Shown here: positions 33,443 to 41,814 of the stretch, one piece after another | How positions within the stretch are numbered: the first letter of the stretch is position 1 | How the letters are laid out: each line of letters begins with the position of its first letter | NCBI RefSeq assembly: GCF_001895005.1 | Contig: NZ_BCXH01000018.1 | Coordinates: 1 to 64,000, forward strand | Source of the DNA: Rhodococcus yunnanensis NBRC 103083 | GTDB lineage: Bacteria > Actinomycetota > Actinomycetes > Mycobacteriales > Mycobacteriaceae | Length of the DNA stretch: 64,000 nt | Direction of reading: 5' to 3' | Program-made: the position numbers and the translations under genes | The notes under the pieces: generated by a model | The model's input: the letters and a program-made list of their open reading frames with translations, nothing else | What the model was told of the DNA's origin: nothing | The model's database searches: none

Positions 33443-35245
33443 ATGAAAACCGCACCGATGCACGGGGGTGTCGCGGCCATGCGTATCGAGGACTACGGCT
33501 TCATCGGTGATCTGCAGACATCCGCGTTGGTCGGGCGCGACGGTTCGGTCGACTGGCTGTGCCTGCCGAGTTTCGATTCCGCGTCGTGCTTCGCTGCATT
33601 GCTGGGCGACTCCGAACACGGCCGTTGGCTGCTCGCGCCCGCCGCGGACATCACCGGCGTCACGCGTCGGTATCAACCGGGGACGCTGGTGCTGGAGACG
33701 GACATCGACACCGCCGACGGCTCAGTTCGCCTGATCGATTTCATGCCCCGACGCGGATCGGGCCCGCCGCGTCTGGTCCGGATCGTCGAAGGTCTGCGTG
33801 GACGCGTTCCGATGCGCTCGAGCCTGTCGGTGCGGCCCGACTATGCCTCGATCACACCGTGGATCGACATCGTTCCCGACGGCGCACTCGCCACTGCAGG
33901 CCCGTCGTCGTTCCACTTCTGCACGATGCTCCCGCTGCATGTCGAGTCGGGAACGATCGAAGCGGACTTCACCACCGAGCCGGGTGGCAGGCACCATTTC
34001 ACACTCGGCTGGCACGCGTCGTTCGAGCATGCTCCGCTCGTCGAGGACGCCGAGTCCGCGCTGGCCAGGACGGTCAAGTGGTGGCGCGACTGGACCGGCC
34101 GGTGCACCTACGAGGGCGCATTTCGAGACGAGGTCACCACGTCGCTCACGGTGCTCAAAGCGATGACCGACGAGACGACGGGTGCCATCGTCGCCGCGCC
34201 GACGACCTCGCTACCCGAAGCGCTCGGAGGCGTCCGGAACTGGGACTATCGTTACTGTTGGTTGCGTGATTCGGTGCTCGCACTCGAGGCTTTGCTCGCG
34301 GGCGGCTACACCGAGGAGGCAATCGCCTTCCGGGACTTCATGCTTCGTGTCGGCACCGGCGATCCCGCGAAGCTGCAGATCATGTACGGCATCCGCGGTG
34401 AGCGCAGGCTCACCGAGTTCGAGCTGGGACACCTGCCCGGTTACGAGGGATCGCGCCCGGTACGTGTGGGTAACGCTGCGTCGGAACAGTTCCAACTCGA
34501 CGTCTACGGTGAGGTTCTCGGTGTCGCGCACAAGGGTGCCGAAGCCGTCGGGAAGATCGACAAGCACCTGTGGCCGCGCTGGCGAGCCGTCATCGAACAT
34601 ACCGAGACCATCTGGAGCTCGCCCGACGACGGGATCTGGGAAACACGGGGTCCGAGACAACATTTCACGCAGTCGAAAGTGATGGCGTGGGTGGTGTTCG
34701 ATCGGGCGATCCGGCTCGCCGAGCAGTTCGATCTCGATGCTCCCGTCGAGCGGTGGCGGCAAACGCGTGATCTCATCCACCGTGAAGTCTGCGAGCGTGG
34801 ATACGACTCGGAGAGGGGGACTTTCACGCAGTACTACGGATCTGCCGAGCTGGACTCCAGCGTGCTCCTGATCCCGATCGTCGGATTCCTTCCGCCGTCC
34901 GACGACCGGGTCACCTCCACGATCGACGCCATTCGCCGCGAACTGGGCCGCGACGGCTTCGTGTCTCGATACTCCACAGCGCTCACCGACGACGGTCTCC
35001 CCGGCGACGAGGGCCAGTTCCTCGCGTGCTCGTTCTGGCTCGTGAGCGCGTTGGCCCTGAACGGCCGTGTCGGCGAGGCACGCACGCTCTTCGAGCGGCT
35101 ACTCGGTTTGACCAACGATCTCGGATTGCTCGCCGAGGAGTACGACGTCGCGCATCAGCGACAGGTCGGCAACTTCCCGCAGGCGTTCAGCCATCTCACC
35201 TTGGTCGGTGCCGCCTGTGCGATCACCGCTGCAGAATCGGCATAG
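33443..35245 (+). CDS. Glycoside hydrolase family 15 (trehalase/glucoamylase-type)
   Basis: The protein has 600 residues. ATG at 33443 has GGGGAG upstream; a later ATG at 33479 (MRIEDYGFIGDLQTSALVGR) is where most homologues begin. It has the N-terminal beta-sandwich start GSVDWLCLPSFDSAS and the catalytic (alpha/alpha)6 barrel with GGVRNWDYRYCWLRDSVLAL, GLPGDEGQFLACSFWLVSAL and a late HRQVGNFPQAFSHLTLV. Mycobacterial relatives of this type hydrolyse trehalose, others alpha-glucans. No signal peptide is seen, so it is cytoplasmic. Confidence 0.87.
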   Translation: MKTAPMHGGVAAMRIEDYGFIGDLQTSALVGRDGSVDWLCLPSFDSASCFAALLGDSEHGRWLLAPAADITGVTRRYQPGTLVLETDIDTADGSVRLIDFMPRRGSGPPRLVRIVEGLRGRVPMRSSLSVRPDYASITPWIDIVPDGALATAGPSSFHFCTMLPLHVESGTIEADFTTEPGGRHHFTLGWHASFEHAPLVEDAESALARTVKWWRDWTGRCTYEGAFRDEVTTSLTVLKAMTDETTGAIVAAPTTSLPEALGGVRNWDYRYCWLRDSVLALEALLAGGYTEEAIAFRDFMLRVGTGDPAKLQIMYGIRGERRLTEFELGHLPGYEGSRPVRVGNAASEQFQLDVYGEVLGVAHKGAEAVGKIDKHLWPRWRAVIEHTETIWSSPDDGIWETRGPRQHFTQSKVMAWVVFDRAIRLAEQFDLDAPVERWRQTRDLIHREVCERGYDSERGTFTQYYGSAELDSSVLLIPIVGFLPPSDDRVTSTIDAIRRELGRDGFVSRYSTALTDDGLPGDEGQFLACSFWLVSALALNGRVGEARTLFERLLGLTNDLGLLAEEYDVAHQRQVGNFPQAFSHLTLVGAACAITAAESA

Positions 35246-35294
35246 GGCCCAGGCGGCACAACCGTCGGTGTGTTCTACGCGAGATACCCGCAGC

Positions 35295-36356
35295 TCAACC
35301 GAGTGCGGTCTCGACCGCTGCGAGAATGTCGCCCCAGATCTCGGACGTCGGATCGATGACGTGGAAGTGCCCGCCCGGTCCTTCGACCATGCTGACCGAA
35401 TCGGGTCCACCGGAAGCAGCGGCGTAGTACTCACGGCTGATCTCGAGAAGATTGGGGTCGTCGGACACCGCGCAGGCCACCACGTGCGGAACGCCGATGG
35501 GAAGCCGTGCGATGGGCGAGGATTCGTCGTACGCGGCATGCATGTCGAGATATCGGCCACCGATCGCGGCCGATACGGCACCCTCGCCGAGCCAACGTTC
35601 GTCGCCGAGTTGGAGGTTCAGAACTCCGGCGAGGCTGACGGCGACGGCGGGGCACACGGTCTTCCCGACCGAATCGGCCGCGAGTCGAAGCGCGAGCTGG
35701 CCTCCGGCGGAATGACCGAGTACGACGACGCGTCCCAGATCCAGATCCAGATTCGCGTTCGCAGTCCCCAGTGCCGCGAGTGCGGAGGCGACGTCGCTCG
35801 TCATGACATCCCAGCCGTGCTCGTCCGGGCGCCGGTACTCGACGTTCCATGTTGCGTAACCGCGCTTCGTGAGATCGACGGCCATCGCGTCCATCAGGTC
35901 GAATTCCCAACGCGAGCGCCAGTATCCGCCGTGCACGAGAACTGCGACGGGGAACGGGCCGTCGCCGTCGGGCAGCCGCAGTTCCACGCGCTGCTCGCGG
36001 TGCTCTCCGTATTCGACGATGGTGCCGGGGTGAAAGCGGTGGAAGTAGACGCTGTCGATCGCGAATCGGAGCCCGTCGAGCCCACGGCCACGGATGTGCG
36101 TGCGAATACCGCTCGAACGGTCCGGCGGGCATTGCCCGAGGTCGACACGGACGACACCGTCGTACCCGGCCGCGTCGAATTCGGCTCCGGTGCCGGGGAC
36201 CACGATGACCTCACCGGGACCGGTCGGAGCATCGACGATGCCGCCGGTGAGGCCTCGGGCCGACAGGGCTGCGGCGATCAGCTCGTCGGCAGTCGTTCTG
36301 TCCGCGAACACATTCGGTCCGACCAGGATGTCGACGTGGGTCGAGCGCTCCGTCAC
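35295..36356 (-). CDS. AroQ-like domain fused to HGGYW-type alpha/beta hydrolase
   Basis: The protein has 353 residues from GTG, overlapping the upstream stop in GTGA. Residues 110-353 are an alpha/beta hydrolase of the kynurenine-formamidase-like branch: oxyanion motif HGGYW (142-146), nucleophile elbow GHSAG (Ser216) and a C-terminal GGHFH. Residues 1-105 look like a shrunken type II dehydroquinase (AroQ) domain: VDILVGPNV, TTADELIAAAL, and a last helix GRGLDGLRFAI, but the catalytic HIS region reads VDLG. It is last in the peptide-transporter operon. It may hydrolyse amides or esters; formamidase activity is possible but unproven. Confidence 0.72.
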   Translation of the reverse strand: MTERSTHVDILVGPNVFADRTTADELIAAALSARGLTGGIVDAPTGPGEVIVVPGTGAEFDAAGYDGVVRVDLGQCPPDRSSGIRTHIRGRGLDGLRFAIDSVYFHRFHPGTIVEYGEHREQRVELRLPDGDGPFPVAVLVHGGYWRSRWEFDLMDAMAVDLTKRGYATWNVEYRRPDEHGWDVMTSDVASALAALGTANANLDLDLGRVVVLGHSAGGQLALRLAADSVGKTVCPAVAVSLAGVLNLQLGDERWLGEGAVSAAIGGRYLDMHAAYDESSPIARLPIGVPHVVACAVSDDPNLLEISREYYAAASGGPDSVSMVEGPGGHFHVIDPTSEIWGDILAAVETALG

Positions 36357-37381
36357 AGTGTTACCGCTCGTCTCGCGGGCGCAAGCAGCGGCAGGACGTG
36401 TTCACCGAGAACCTCGATGCCACGGTCGTCCGTCAGTCCCTGCGGAGTTCCGAAGTCGATGCGGTGCACGCCTGCGTCGATCAGCTTCTGCGCCTGTGCA
36501 GCCACCTGTTCGGGGTTGCCGGAGAAGGCGAACAGATCGAGGAGGTCGTCCGGGATCAACCTGCCTGCTGCGTCGTGATCACCGTCGGCGACAAGCGCTT
36601 TCACACGGTCGAGCAGATCGGTCGGAATCTCGACGGTGGGGTCGAGTTCGGCTACGACGGCCAGGTACATGGCGACCTCGCGACGTGCCTTCGACCGTGC
36701 CGCCGGTCCATCGAGATCGACGACGGTGACGGCACCGAGCACGATGCGCGTGGCACCCGGTTCCCGGCCCGCTCGGAGTTCACCGGGCGCGAGGCGTTCA
36801 CGCATCACCGACACCATGGCCGGATTCGCCGTGCCTCCGATCTTGATCTCGTCGGCGATACTGCCCGCCAACGCCGATGCCTTCGGACCCCACACGCCCA
36901 TGAGCAGGGGAGGACGTGCGCGTTCGATCGGGAAACGAGGAACGACCCCTGGCGCGAGGCGGAAGTGCTTGCCTTCGAATCCGCGGCCGTCGGCGGCGAG
37001 CAGGCGGTAGACGTACTCGACCACCTCGGACAGATATCCGAGTGGGGCAGGCTGCGCCAATCCGACGTCGCCGAGCCAGGTGCCACGGGCGAGGCCGAAG
37101 TACGCACGGCCGTGCGAGGCGAGATCGAGCGCAGCGAGCTGACCGGCGATTTCGTACGGGTGCATGGAGTACGGGTTCCAACACGCAGGACCGAGCCTGA
37201 CCCGTGTGGTCGCTGCAGCCATTTCCAGCAACGGGAAGATGGGCGGCGAGAACATCAGGTCGGAGAAGACGCTGACGACGTCGAAGTCGTAGCGTTCGGC
37301 AATGGATGCGAGTCGACCGTATTCACCGGCCGGTTTGTCGCCCTGGATGCCGAGGCCGAATTCGACTGGGGGAAGACTCAT
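36353..37381 (-). CDS. LLM-class flavin/F420-dependent oxidoreductase
   Basis: The protein has 342 residues. ATG at 37381 follows GGAGG and overlaps the upstream stop in ATGA. It has a luciferase-like TIM barrel: GEYGRLASIAERYDFDVVSVFSDL, RVRLGPACWNPYSMHPYEIAG, SHGRAYFGLARGTW, PLLMGVWGPKASALAG and a closing GNPEQVAAQAQKLIDAGVHRIDFG. The pattern is closest to F420-dependent reductases and dehydrogenases of the LLM family. It is coupled on both sides (4-base overlaps) to an unknown small protein and to the fused hydrolase, suggesting a short catabolic path for the imported compound. Confidence 0.83.
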   Translation of the reverse strand: MSLPPVEFGLGIQGDKPAGEYGRLASIAERYDFDVVSVFSDLMFSPPIFPLLEMAAATTRVRLGPACWNPYSMHPYEIAGQLAALDLASHGRAYFGLARGTWLGDVGLAQPAPLGYLSEVVEYVYRLLAADGRGFEGKHFRLAPGVVPRFPIERARPPLLMGVWGPKASALAGSIADEIKIGGTANPAMVSVMRERLAPGELRAGREPGATRIVLGAVTVVDLDGPAARSKARREVAMYLAVVAELDPTVEIPTDLLDRVKALVADGDHDAAGRLIPDDLLDLFAFSGNPEQVAAQAQKLIDAGVHRIDFGTPQGLTDDRGIEVLGEHVLPLLAPARRAVTL

Positions 37382-37734
37382 GTCAGGTCCTCCGACCGCA
37401 ACTGGCACTTGCCGGTGCGTTCGATACGCATGATCAACCGTTCTTCTGGATCGGGGCAGGCGACGAGCGAATCCTTGTTCATCCAGTCGTCTGCGGGGAG
37501 GTCACGTTGTTTGGCCGACAGCATCGGCAGGACGGCAGCAAAGGCGTACATGCAGAAGTGCTTGCCCTCGGGCAGTCGCATCTCGTTGGAGCGGACGATG
37601 TCGATGTAGTCGTCGACCATCATTCCGCAGACCGATCGTCCTTCGATCCGGTCCACATGGATGCGCAGGTCGTAGAGCTCCATGTCCGTGCCCGGTTCCG
37701 AGGCGGGGCCAGGCTCGTTGTTCACGGTGGTCAT
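37378..37734 (-). CDS. Small conserved Cys-containing protein, TIGR04076-like
   Basis: The protein has 118 residues. A disordered start is followed by MELYDLRIHVDRIEGRSVCG, then LPEGKHFCMYAFAAVLPML, and a C-terminal strand SLVACPDPEERLIMRIERTG. Four Cys, including those in SVCG, HFCMY and VACP, could bind metal or a cluster. The style matches small proteins of the TIGR04076 type; this is a tentative match. It sits between the transporter genes and the LLM enzyme, overlapping the latter, so it may act as a subunit or accessory factor of that enzyme. Confidence 0.6.
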   Translation of the reverse strand: MTTVNNEPGPASEPGTDMELYDLRIHVDRIEGRSVCGMMVDDYIDIVRSNEMRLPEGKHFCMYAFAAVLPMLSAKQRDLPADDWMNKDSLVACPDPEERLIMRIERTGKCQLRSEDLT

Positions 37735-37768
37735 AGGCGTTGATTCCTCGAATTCGGTAGCCGGAACG

Positions 37769-38722
37769 TCAGTGGGTGGTAGCGAGCGCGGGTCGATCGG
37801 TGAGCCAGCAGGCCACCTGGCCGGGGCCGTCGATCAACAAGCTCGGTTCGGTGGTGCACGAGGAGAACGCGTGCGAGCACCGCGGTGCGAAACTGCATCC
37901 GCTGGGTCGATTGCTGGGGTCGGGGACCTCGCCCGCGAGTGTCTGCGGTAGCCCGACGCCTGCCTCGACGCGGGGAATGGCTGCGATCAGTGCCCGGGTG
38001 TAGGGGTGCTTGGGATCGGTCCAGAGCCGTTCCGTCGGTGCAGCTTCCACGACTTTGCCGAGGTACATGACGGCCGTGACATCGGCGATGTGCCGAACGA
38101 GGGACAGGTCGTGCGAGATGAACAACATCCCGACGCCCAGTTCCTTGACCAACTCGGTCAGCGTGTTGACCACCTGCACCTGGGACGACGCATCCAGCGC
38201 GGTGACGGGCTCGTCGGCGATGAGAACCGACGGCTCGGCGACGAGTGCCCGTGCGATCGCGATTCGCTGCAGTTGCCCGCCCGAGAACTGATGTGGGTAG
38301 CGGCTCACCGCCGAGCTCGGCATTCCGACTCGGTTCAGTTGCGCCACAGCACGATCACGGCGTGCACTGCCGCGTACGTCGGCGGGCACTCCGTCCATCA
38401 ACTGCTCGCCGACGCGTCGCCGCGGGTTGAGCGAGGAGTACGGATTCTGGAACACCATCTGCAGTCCGAGCTGCGCAGCGGACCGCCGGCGCCACCCGAG
38501 CGGGCGGACGCGATCTCCCGACAGGGTCACCGTCCCGGCGGCAGGCTCGATCAGCCCGGACGCCACTCGCGCCAACGATGATTTGCCACAACCGGATTCG
38601 CCGACGAGTCCGACGATCTGACCGGGTTCGACGGTCAACGAGACACCGTCGACCGCGCGGACGACGGTGCCCGAGTTCGACTTGTACTCGACGGCGACGT
38701 CGTTCATCTGCAATGCGGTCAC
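37769..38722 (-). CDS. Peptide/nickel-type ABC transporter ATPase, DppF-like
   Basis: The protein has 317 residues. GTG directly follows the stop of the DppD-like gene. Walker A GESGCGKSS, signature FSGGQLQR, Walker B LIADEPVTALD and the oligopeptide-transporter C-terminal tail (TLAGEVPDPSNRPSGCSFAP, RCSHAF) are all present. It pairs with the DppD-like ATPase to drive the two permeases encoded upstream. The substrate is set by the binding protein and is unknown. Confidence 0.88.
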   Translation of the reverse strand: MTALQMNDVAVEYKSNSGTVVRAVDGVSLTVEPGQIVGLVGESGCGKSSLARVASGLIEPAAGTVTLSGDRVRPLGWRRRSAAQLGLQMVFQNPYSSLNPRRRVGEQLMDGVPADVRGSARRDRAVAQLNRVGMPSSAVSRYPHQFSGGQLQRIAIARALVAEPSVLIADEPVTALDASSQVQVVNTLTELVKELGVGMLFISHDLSLVRHIADVTAVMYLGKVVEAAPTERLWTDPKHPYTRALIAAIPRVEAGVGLPQTLAGEVPDPSNRPSGCSFAPRCSHAFSSCTTEPSLLIDGPGQVACWLTDRPALATTH

Positions 38723-39796
38723 TTACGACTCCTTCGAAACAGCGCCGGCCGGACTGTGCACCACGCATGCGGCGAGATGACGAGTACTCGGCATGTCGAG
38801 GTCCTCGATTATCGGTACCCGAACGAGTGCTGGGACGAGCCCGGTGCACGCGTCCTGGGCGTCGTCGCACCGGGGAGCGAACGGGCAGCCTTCGGGCGCA
38901 GTCGATGCGGTGACGGGTTGTCCCTTGATCGGCGTCAGTTCCGACCGCACGCCGTCGACGTCCGAGGTTTCCGGTCGTGCCTTGAGCAGCGCGCTGGTGT
39001 ACGGATGCCGCGGGTTGCGCAGCAGTTCCTCGGTGGGCGCCGTTTCGAGCACCCGGCCCGCATAGAACACGTAGGTCCGCTCTGCCAGTGCGGCAAGCAC
39101 TCCCAGATCGTGCGTGATGAACATGACGCTGAGGTCCATCTCGCTGCTCAACCGGTGGAACAGTTGCAGGATCCCGGCCTGGACGGTGACATCCAGAGCG
39201 GTGGTCGGCTCGTCGGCGATGACCAGTTTGGGTTCCGCGGCGAGGGCGATCGCGATGGCGATACGTTGACGCATGCCGCCGGAGAACTGGTGAGGATAGT
39301 TCTTCAGCGCGTTCTTCGGGTCTGGGATGCGTACCTGGTCGAGCAGCTCGACCGCGCGGGCTTTCGCAGCGGACTTGCTCAGACCCAGATGTACGCGCAT
39401 GTGTTCGGTCAGTTGCGAGCCGACGGTGAGCATCGGGTGCAGTGCCGCAGTGGGATCCTGGAACACCATCGCGATCTCGCCGCCGCGCAGCTTCTGCCAC
39501 CCTTTCCGGTCGAGGGAGGACAGCGTGGTTCCGTCGAACTCGATGGTGCCGCGGGTGGATGCGCCGTCGGGGAGAAGGTTGAGCAGAGCGCGTCCGGTCA
39601 TGCTCTTGCCCGAGCCGGACTCGCCTGCGATACCGATGATCTCACCGCGACCGACGGTGAGATCGACATCGGCGAGTACGTCGAACGGACCGTCGACGCT
39701 GGGCAGGCTCACGCCGAGTCCGTCGAGTGTCAGCAGTGGTGATTGCACAACAGGTGTGTCCGTCGGTGTCGGTGTGGCGAATGTGGAGCCGATCAT
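38723..39796 (-). CDS. Peptide/nickel-type ABC transporter ATPase, DppD-like
   Basis: The protein has 357 residues. ATG at 39796 has GGAGG upstream and lies one base after the permease stop. Walker A GESGSGKSM, signature FSGGMRQR, Walker B VIADEPTTALD and C-terminal oligopeptide domain (TPIKGQPVTASTAPEGCPFA, PRCDDA) identify the first of the paired ATPases. Frame usage and spacing show one operon from the binding protein to the fused hydrolase. Confidence 0.88.
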   Translation of the reverse strand: MIGSTFATPTPTDTPVVQSPLLTLDGLGVSLPSVDGPFDVLADVDLTVGRGEIIGIAGESGSGKSMTGRALLNLLPDGASTRGTIEFDGTTLSSLDRKGWQKLRGGEIAMVFQDPTAALHPMLTVGSQLTEHMRVHLGLSKSAAKARAVELLDQVRIPDPKNALKNYPHQFSGGMRQRIAIAIALAAEPKLVIADEPTTALDVTVQAGILQLFHRLSSEMDLSVMFITHDLGVLAALAERTYVFYAGRVLETAPTEELLRNPRHPYTSALLKARPETSDVDGVRSELTPIKGQPVTASTAPEGCPFAPRCDDAQDACTGLVPALVRVPIIEDLDMPSTRHLAACVVHSPAGAVSKES

Positions 39797-39797
39797 G

Positions 39798-40712
39798 TCA
39801 GCGACCTCCGAGAGAATGCGGATCGAGTCGGTCACGAAGTGCGTCTCCGATGACGTTGCACGCGAGAACGACCGTCAGAATTGCCAGGCCGGGGAACACG
39901 CTGACCCACCACCGGCTGATGTCGTTCGTGCCGAGAGCGATCATCGCGCCCCACTCCGGTGCTGGCGGTCTCGGACCGAGCCCCAGGAACGACAGCGCGG
40001 CGAGCAACAGGATGGCGTTGCCGACCTCGAGAGTGGCGAGCACGATGGCAGGCCCGACACTGTTGGGCAGGACGTCGCGGCGCAGTGCCGTGACGGGCCC
40101 GACGCCGAGCATGCGCGAGACGTTGAGGTAATCCTCGCTTCGGGTGCTCAGTACGGCGCCGCGGATGACGCGGGCATACACCGGCCACGACACGATGACC
40201 AGCGCCAGCACCGCGTTCTGGGTACTCGGGCCGAACGCCGCGGTCACTGCCATCGCCAGAATGATCTGGGGAAAGGCGAACACGAGATCGGTGAGTCGCA
40301 TGATCGACTCGTCGACGAACCGTCCGATGTATCCCGCGATCATGCCCAGAAGACCACCGACCACCAGCGAGGCCGCGACGATCGACAACGCGAGCGGAAT
40401 GGACAGTCGTGCACCGAAGATGACACGTGAGAGCACGTCGCGACCGAGCTCGTCGGTCCCGAAGAGATGCTCCCCGCTGGGGCTCGCGTAGATGTTCGAG
40501 GTCTGCTCGAGGGGGCCGTACGGCGCCAACAGCGGTGCGAACGCTGCGATGAACGCCCATCCGGCGGCGATGACCAGCGCAGCGACGACCACCGGCTGCC
40601 GCCAGATCTTGCTGGCCTCGGTCTTCTTCGGCCACCACCGACGTGGTGTGCGGCCCTTGCGGATACGCACCGAAGGCGTGCCGGCGTCGGCTCTGGTGTC
40701 TGTCAGTGTCAT
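39798..40712 (-). CDS. Peptide/nickel-type ABC transporter permease, DppC-like
   Basis: The protein has 304 residues; the ATG overlaps the DppB-like stop in ATGA. A cytoplasmic basic start (RKGRTPRRWWPKKTE) and first helix are followed by the OppC N-terminal-type segment HLFGTDELGRDVLSRVIFGA. The EAA loop region (YARVIRGAVLSTRSEDYLNV, AALRR) and GPRPPAPEWGAMI near the last helices are typical. It forms the membrane channel with the DppB-like permease. Confidence 0.9.
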   Translation of the reverse strand: MTLTDTRADAGTPSVRIRKGRTPRRWWPKKTEASKIWRQPVVVAALVIAAGWAFIAAFAPLLAPYGPLEQTSNIYASPSGEHLFGTDELGRDVLSRVIFGARLSIPLALSIVAASLVVGGLLGMIAGYIGRFVDESIMRLTDLVFAFPQIILAMAVTAAFGPSTQNAVLALVIVSWPVYARVIRGAVLSTRSEDYLNVSRMLGVGPVTALRRDVLPNSVGPAIVLATLEVGNAILLLAALSFLGLGPRPPAPEWGAMIALGTNDISRWWVSVFPGLAILTVVLACNVIGDALRDRLDPHSLGGR

Positions 40713-41812
40713 GTCAGTCGCACTCTCGGATCGGCCAACCCGTACAGCAGGTCGACAACCAGGTTGAGGAGTAGGTACACCGCCGCGACGAACAAGGTGA
40801 CACCGAGGATCGCGGGACGGTCGAGGGCGGAGGCGCTCTGGTACGCGTATTGACCGAGTCCCGGCCACGAGAAGATGCTCTCCACGAGTACCGTGCCCGA
40901 CAACAAGGTTGCGAAGCTGATTCCGATGACCGTGATGATCGGGACGATGCCCGCACGCATCAGGTGTTTGATCAACACCGTCCGAGTGGACAAGCCCTTG
41001 GCGTACGCCGCGGAGATGTAGTCCTTGCGCAGCACCTCGAGCAGCGCCGACCGCACGAAGCGGGTCAGCATCGCGACGGTCACCGACGTCAGAACCAGGA
41101 TCGGCAGGATGGTGTGTTGTGCTGCGTCCCAGGCGACGTCGAACTGGCCGCCGATCAGCGCGTCGACGGTGTACATCCCCGTGACGTGGTCGGGCGGCGA
41201 GAACTGAGGGCTGAGCCGTCCGCCGTTGGGGGATACACCGAGGACGAAGAAGAACAGATACAGCGCGAGGATGGCGAGCCAGAACGGCGGAGTCGACAGA
41301 CCGAGGAGCGAGACGACACGGACCGCCTGATCGGCCGTCTTGCCGTGCCGGACCGCGGCCAGCAGGCCGAGTGCGCCGCCGATCAGGATCGAGAGAAACA
41401 ATGTCGGAATGGCGATCTCGAGGGTCGTGGGGACGTAGTCGAGCAGATCGGTCAGTACCGGCCGTCCTGTCTGCTGCGAGGTACCGAGGTCACCCTGCAG
41501 GAGATTTCCGAGATAGGTGAAGTACTGCACGATCAGTGGCCGATCCAAGCCCCACTTGGCCTCGAACGCGGCGACCGCTTCGGGGTTTCCGAGTGCCGCG
41601 TCGGAAAGATTGGCGGAGACCGGATCTCCTGGTACGGCTTGGACCAGGATGAACCCGACCACCGTCGCACCCCACAACAGCCCGATCGTGGTCAGCAGTC
41701 GTCGTAGCAGATACCGCAGAAGCGGCCGATTCTTGCGTTGCTTCCGATCCGCGACATCGGCCGAGACTTCGGCATCCGTCGCCGTCGAAGCGGACAGTTG
41801 TGGAGTGGACAT
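40709..41812 (-). CDS. Peptide/nickel-type ABC transporter permease, DppB-like
   Basis: The protein has 367 residues with ATG at 41812. It has about six membrane helices. The first carries RYLLRRLLTTIGLLWGATVV, followed by the conserved PGDP and the periplasmic loop WGLDRPLIVQYFTYLGNLLQ with GDLGTS. The coupling loop reads FVRSALLEVLRKDYISAAYA with KGLS, and FSWPGLGQYAYQSA lies near the end. The N-terminal 40 residues are a low-complexity cytoplasmic extension. It sits between the binding protein and the DppC-like gene in the operon. Confidence 0.9.
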   Translation of the reverse strand: MSTPQLSASTATDAEVSADVADRKQRKNRPLLRYLLRRLLTTIGLLWGATVVGFILVQAVPGDPVSANLSDAALGNPEAVAAFEAKWGLDRPLIVQYFTYLGNLLQGDLGTSQQTGRPVLTDLLDYVPTTLEIAIPTLFLSILIGGALGLLAAVRHGKTADQAVRVVSLLGLSTPPFWLAILALYLFFFVLGVSPNGGRLSPQFSPPDHVTGMYTVDALIGGQFDVAWDAAQHTILPILVLTSVTVAMLTRFVRSALLEVLRKDYISAAYAKGLSTRTVLIKHLMRAGIVPIITVIGISFATLLSGTVLVESIFSWPGLGQYAYQSASALDRPAILGVTLFVAAVYLLLNLVVDLLYGLADPRVRLT

Positions 41813-41814
41813 GA

